From: DASPFV01 sp035620975
GTDB lineage: Bacteria; Acidobacteriota; Vicinamibacteria; Vicinamibacterales; 2-12-FULL-66-21
NCBI GenBank assembly: GCA_035620975.1
Contig: DASPFV010000318.1
Span: 1-15,692, forward strand
Reading direction: 5' to 3'
DNA: 15,692 nt
Of this stretch, positions 13,082-15,692 are shown one piece after another. The notes under the pieces are model-generated. The model had not been told where the DNA came from. It did not search any database and saw only the letters and a list, made by a program, of their open reading frames with translations. Made by a program: the position numbers and the translations under genes. Position 1 is the first letter of the stretch, and every line of letters begins with the position of its first letter.

Positions 13082-13555
13082 ATGCCACGTTTCCCTGCCC
13101 GTGACCGGCGCAAGGCCCGGCTGGCGGCAGCTTCACGCCCGGGCATTGCGCCGCGCGCCGTGCGCCCGAAGCCGGCGAAGAAGGTCCACGACGGCTTCCG
13201 GGCATTCGTCGTCGATCAACTCGCCGAGGTCGGCGGGATCGTGTCGCGCGCCATGTTCGGCGGTGTCGGCCTCTACTGCGACGGCCTCTTCTTCGGGTTG
13301 ATCGCGGAGGACGTGCTGTATCTGAAGGCCGACGATCAGACCCGCACGATCTACAAGCAGGCTGGCGCGCGTCCCTTCCGACCATTTCCGAATCGGCCAG
13401 CGACGATGCAGTATTACTCGGTGCCGGCGGAGGTGCTGGAGAGCCCGAGCGACCTGGCGCGGTGGGCGCGGCTGGCGCTCGGGGCGGCCAGGCGCGCAGC
13501 GGCCGTGAAGGCGCCCGGTGCACGGACGCGGCGTGGGCGCCCGAACGAGTCCTGA
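13082..13555 (+). CDS. TfoX N-terminal-domain protein
   Basis: A 157-residue protein. Residues about 36-140 match TfoX_N closely: FRAFVVDQLAEVGGIVSRAMFGGVGLY, then DGLFFGLIAEDVLYLKADDQTR, then ARPFRPFPNRPATMQYYSVPAEVL, then LARWARLALGAARRAAA. The C-terminal TfoX domain is absent, as in many short stand-alone members. The first 35 residues and the last 15 are rich in Arg, Lys, Pro and Ala and are probably disordered and able to bind nucleic acid. TfoX/Sxy regulates competence in gamma-proteobacteria, but the role of single-domain homologues elsewhere is unknown, so no competence role is claimed. The stop is one base before the next ATG, so it probably heads a two-gene operon with the glyoxalase-like gene. 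Confidence 0.92.
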   Translation: MPRFPARDRRKARLAAASRPGIAPRAVRPKPAKKVHDGFRAFVVDQLAEVGGIVSRAMFGGVGLYCDGLFFGLIAEDVLYLKADDQTRTIYKQAGARPFRPFPNRPATMQYYSVPAEVLESPSDLARWARLALGAARRAAAVKAPGARTRRGRPNES

Positions 13556-13556
13556 G

Positions 13557-14300
13557 ATGAACCTCTGGACCCGGCGCGACGTCCTCGCGTTCGGCGCGAC
13601 CGCTGCTGCGGCCGTAAACCTGCGGACAACGCCCGGCGCCGGGGGGAACGCTGAACGGGGGGAGTCAGCCGTGAACGCGGTCGATCATCTGCTGCTGGGC
13701 GTAGCGGATCTCGATGCAGGCATTGCCTGGGTCGAGCAGCGGACGGGCGTCAGGGCCGACGTCGGCGGGAGCCACCCGGGAATGGGCACGCGGAACGCGC
13801 TCCTCGCCCTCGGCGGCCGGCGCTACCTGGAGATTATCGCGCCCGACCCGGCGCAGACGGCCTACAGCTTCCACATCGACGTCCGGGGGCTGTCCGAGCC
13901 GCGGCTGATCACCTGGGCGGCGGCAACGCGCGACATCGACGGGGTGGCCGCAGAGGCGCGGGCCGCCAATCTGAAGGTCTATGGTCCCAATGCCGGCTCG
14001 CGCGTGCGGCCCGATGGCCTGACGCTCCGCTGGCGCAGCATGGCCATCGTCGCGGCGTTCGGTGCGCCAGCCGTCGATCCGGTGCCGTTCTTCATCGAGT
14101 GGGCCGCCGATTCCCGGCATCCGTCCCAGGACTCGCCGCAGGGATGCGGTCTGGAGTCGCTCGTCCTGCACCATCCGAAGGCCGAGGACCTGACGGCGCT
14201 CCTGAAGGGGCTGGGGATCGAGGCGGAGGTACGGGCCGGGGCGGAGGTCCGGCTGACGGCAGCGCTGCGGACGCCCCGTGGGGGTCAGGTCTTGCAATAG
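13557..14300 (+). CDS. Tat-exported glyoxalase-like domain protein, C-terminus altered by a repeat insertion
   Basis: A 247-residue protein beginning one base after the TfoX-like stop. The ATG at 13557 gives MNLWTRRDVLAFGATAAAA, a twin-arginine signal. A GTG at 13671 with a strong GGGGGGAG six bases upstream is an alternative start that would give a cytoplasmic form. The domain begins at VNAVDHLLLGVADLDAGIAW and continues GGSHPGMGTRNALLALGGRRYLEIIAPDP, typical of the Glyoxalase_3-like branch of the vicinal oxygen chelate fold. His in VDHLLLG and Glu in YLEIIAP are likely metal ligands. The substrate is unknown. The last residues (GQVLQ) and the TAG stop are supplied by the 18-bp inverted repeat at 14281, so the natural end was replaced, apparently by only a few residues. 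Confidence 0.87.
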   Translation: MNLWTRRDVLAFGATAAAAVNLRTTPGAGGNAERGESAVNAVDHLLLGVADLDAGIAWVEQRTGVRADVGGSHPGMGTRNALLALGGRRYLEIIAPDPAQTAYSFHIDVRGLSEPRLITWAAATRDIDGVAAEARAANLKVYGPNAGSRVRPDGLTLRWRSMAIVAAFGAPAVDPVPFFIEWAADSRHPSQDSPQGCGLESLVLHHPKAEDLTALLKGLGIEAEVRAGAEVRLTAALRTPRGGQVLQ

Positions 14301-14332
14301 CGTACTGATGTTGCATTGCAAGACCTGACCCC
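14281..14332. repeat. REP-like perfect inverted repeat (18-bp arms)
   Basis: GGGGTCAGGTCTTGCAAT (14281-14298) and its exact reverse complement (14315-14332) enclose a 16-base spacer. The arm sequence resembles GGGGTCAGGTCTTGCA-type palindromes that, from memory, are scattered through many GC-rich bacterial genomes, sometimes near RAYT/IS200-like transposases; no such transposase lies in the window. The left arm overlaps the 3' end of the glyoxalase-like gene and provides its stop codon. The right arm ends 13 bases before the -10 box of the AAA gene. In RNA it would form a strong hairpin and could end transcription of the upstream operon. Confidence 0.8.
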
Positions 14333-14345
14333 AGGTCCCACCGCG

Positions 14346-14351
14346 TATAAT
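14346..14351 (+). promoter_or_regulatory. Consensus -10 box (TATAAT) for leaderless AAA ATPase transcript
   Basis: A perfect TATAAT ends 10 bases before the ATG at 14362. The bases between (CAGCTCCCCG) hold no Shine-Dalgarno. The right arm of the REP-like repeat covers the expected -35 region; no good -35 hexamer is visible. Confidence 0.55.
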
Positions 14352-14361
14352 CAGCTCCCCG

Positions 14362-15692
14362 ATGTTCCGTCGCCGGTCCAGGGCCCAGCACACCGGTCGC
14401 GCGCTGGTCCAGCAACACTTCGGTCCGATCCCGGTCGATACGCTCGTCACGGCCGGGCGCACGTTCCCGGTGACGACGCGCGTGGACCTGCAGCTCGCGC
14501 TGGAGCGCCAGTTCCGCGACGCCTACGATGCGACGCTGCGCGGCGTTCACTCCGAGTACTCGCACGAGACGCTCGGCTTCGCCCATCTCGTGAGCGACGG
14601 CCACATGCCGGTCGTCCTCGGCCCGCTGGAGCACGAGGAAATCGACATGGGCGAGGCCATGCCCGCACGGTGCCTGAAGCGCGGCGTGTGGCTCGCGCGC
14701 GCGGGCGCGACGCCGTTCGCCGTCATTCTCTCCCCGGCCGAACGGTACGGGCACACGCAGGGCGTCCACATCGAAGTCGCCGTTCCCAACGACGAGGCCG
14801 GCGAACGCCTGTCGAGGGAGTTCCTGGAGCAGGTCGAGATGCTCGTCCGCCAGACCGGGTCGTACCGGGGCAAAGTGCTGTCGCTCGAAGCCGGCAGCAA
14901 CTACTCGGGGCAGGCGGGCAGCGTCAAGGTCCACCGGCTGCCAGGCGTGACGCGCGACGACATCATCCTGCCCGAGGCGACCCTGCGGCTGCTCGAGCGG
15001 AACGTGCACGGCTTCATCCGGCAGCGGGGGCGGCTCCACGAGCTCGGGCTCGCGGTCAAGAAAGGGCTGCTCTTCTACGGACCACCGGGAACTGGGAAGA
15101 CGCACACCATTCACTACCTGGCGAGCCAGCTCCCCGATCACACGACGCTGCTCATTACGTCGGAGCAGGTCGGCCTCCTGGACGAGTACTTCCAGCTCGC
15201 GCGCTTCCTGCAGCCGGCGATGGTGGTGATCGAGGACGTCGATCTGATCGCCCGTGCGCGCGAGGCGATGCGCGGAGCGTGCGAAGAGACCTTGCTGAAC
15301 AAGCTGCTGAACGAGATGGACGGTCTGCGCGAGGACGCGCAGCTGCTGTTCGTCCTCACGACGAACCGGCCGGATCAGCTCGAGGCGGCGCTGGCGTCGC
15401 GGCCGGGTCGCATCGACCAGGCGATCGAGTTCCCGCTGCCGGATCGGGAGGGGCGGCGGCGCCTCGTCCAGCTGTATTCGCGCGGGCTGCGTGTCCCCGA
15501 CGACCTCGCAGCCGCCATCGTGGGGAGGACGGCCGGCGCCAGCGCGGCGTTCATCAAGGAACTGATGCGTCGGGCGGCGCAGTTCGGGCTCGAGGCGGGT
15601 TCAGACGGCACGCTGCGGGAGGAAGAGGTCTCGGCGGCGCTGGACGAGATGCTGTTCTCGGGCGGAACGCTGAACGTGAAGCTGCTGGGCGG
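14362..15692 (+). CDS. AAA ATPase with an unrecognised N-terminal domain, 3' end outside the window
   Basis: 443 codons are visible and the frame is open to the window edge. The first roughly 200 residues are a domain I do not recognise, with motifs such as ALERQFRDAYDATLRG and HTQGVHIEVAVPNDEAG. The AAA module follows: Walker A GPPGTGKT at 240-247, Walker B MVVIEDVD with E291 and D292, sensor-1 Asn N335 in TTNRPD, and the second region of homology SRPGRID with R347 and R350 as arginine-finger candidates. This places it among classic AAA proteins (the FtsH/CDC48/Bcs1 group). No membrane segment, HExxH protease motif or signal peptide is seen in the visible part. It is likely a hexameric cytoplasmic remodelling ATPase whose substrate is set by the N-domain. 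Confidence 0.9.
   Translation, partial: MFRRRSRAQHTGRALVQQHFGPIPVDTLVTAGRTFPVTTRVDLQLALERQFRDAYDATLRGVHSEYSHETLGFAHLVSDGHMPVVLGPLEHEEIDMGEAMPARCLKRGVWLARAGATPFAVILSPAERYGHTQGVHIEVAVPNDEAGERLSREFLEQVEMLVRQTGSYRGKVLSLEAGSNYSGQAGSVKVHRLPGVTRDDIILPEATLRLLERNVHGFIRQRGRLHELGLAVKKGLLFYGPPGTGKTHTIHYLASQLPDHTTLLITSEQVGLLDEYFQLARFLQPAMVVIEDVDLIARAREAMRGACEETLLNKLLNEMDGLREDAQLLFVLTTNRPDQLEAALASRPGRIDQAIEFPLPDREGRRRLVQLYSRGLRVPDDLAAAIVGRTAGASAAFIKELMRRAAQFGLEAGSDGTLREEEVSAALDEMLFSGGTLNVKLLG

Overview
The window is GC-rich DNA with closely packed genes. It carries two large transmembrane Ser/Thr kinases with C-terminal PD40/TolB-like propellers, and the wreck of a third propeller gene that began with a winged-helix domain. 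That set, plus a DUF2167 protein and a DUF4038 glycoside hydrolase, is typical of Acidobacteriota, probably class Vicinamibacteria. This assignment is inference from gene content; there is no rRNA or marker gene here. I see no CRISPR array, prophage, tRNA or complete insertion sequence.

Layout from left to right. Positions 1-78 hold the first codons of a leftward secreted or lipoprotein gene. Positions 211-271 hold three adjacent perfect inverted repeats. Positions 313-954 are a scrambled pseudogene in which pieces of one winged-helix/PD40 protein read on alternating strands, as if by nested inversions. Positions 1086-3818 (-) are kinase-propeller 1. After a 390-base gene-free stretch come a DUF2167 membrane-anchored protein (4209-5075, +) and a membrane protein with a C-terminal zinc ribbon (5091-5945, +), probably co-transcribed. 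Kinase-propeller 2 (6022-8757, -) is divergent from a secreted two-domain carbohydrate enzyme (9002-11191, +) that joins an SGNH/GDSL esterase to a DUF4038/GH140-like glycosidase. Next are an atypical dual-specificity phosphatase (11268-11801, -), a CPBP-family membrane protein lacking the usual catalytic Glu pair (11989-12594, +), a small CxxC protein (12676-12891, -), a hairpin-rich intergenic region (12929-13024), a TfoX N-terminal-domain protein (13082-13555, +), and a Tat-exported glyoxalase-like protein (13557-14300, +). The end of that last gene is formed by an 18-bp REP-like inverted repeat. A AAA ATPase (14362 to the end, +) is cut by the window edge.

The genes do not form one pathway. 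The kinases and the phosphatase suggest Ser/Thr/Tyr phosphosignalling at the membrane, and the secreted esterase-glycosidase suggests plant or algal polysaccharide use. DUF2167 and its zinc-ribbon partner look like a two-gene membrane module. The most consistent signal across the window is regulatory: five genes have a TAnnnT-type -10 box ending 9-11 bases before the start codon and no Shine-Dalgarno sequence, which suggests leaderless transcription.
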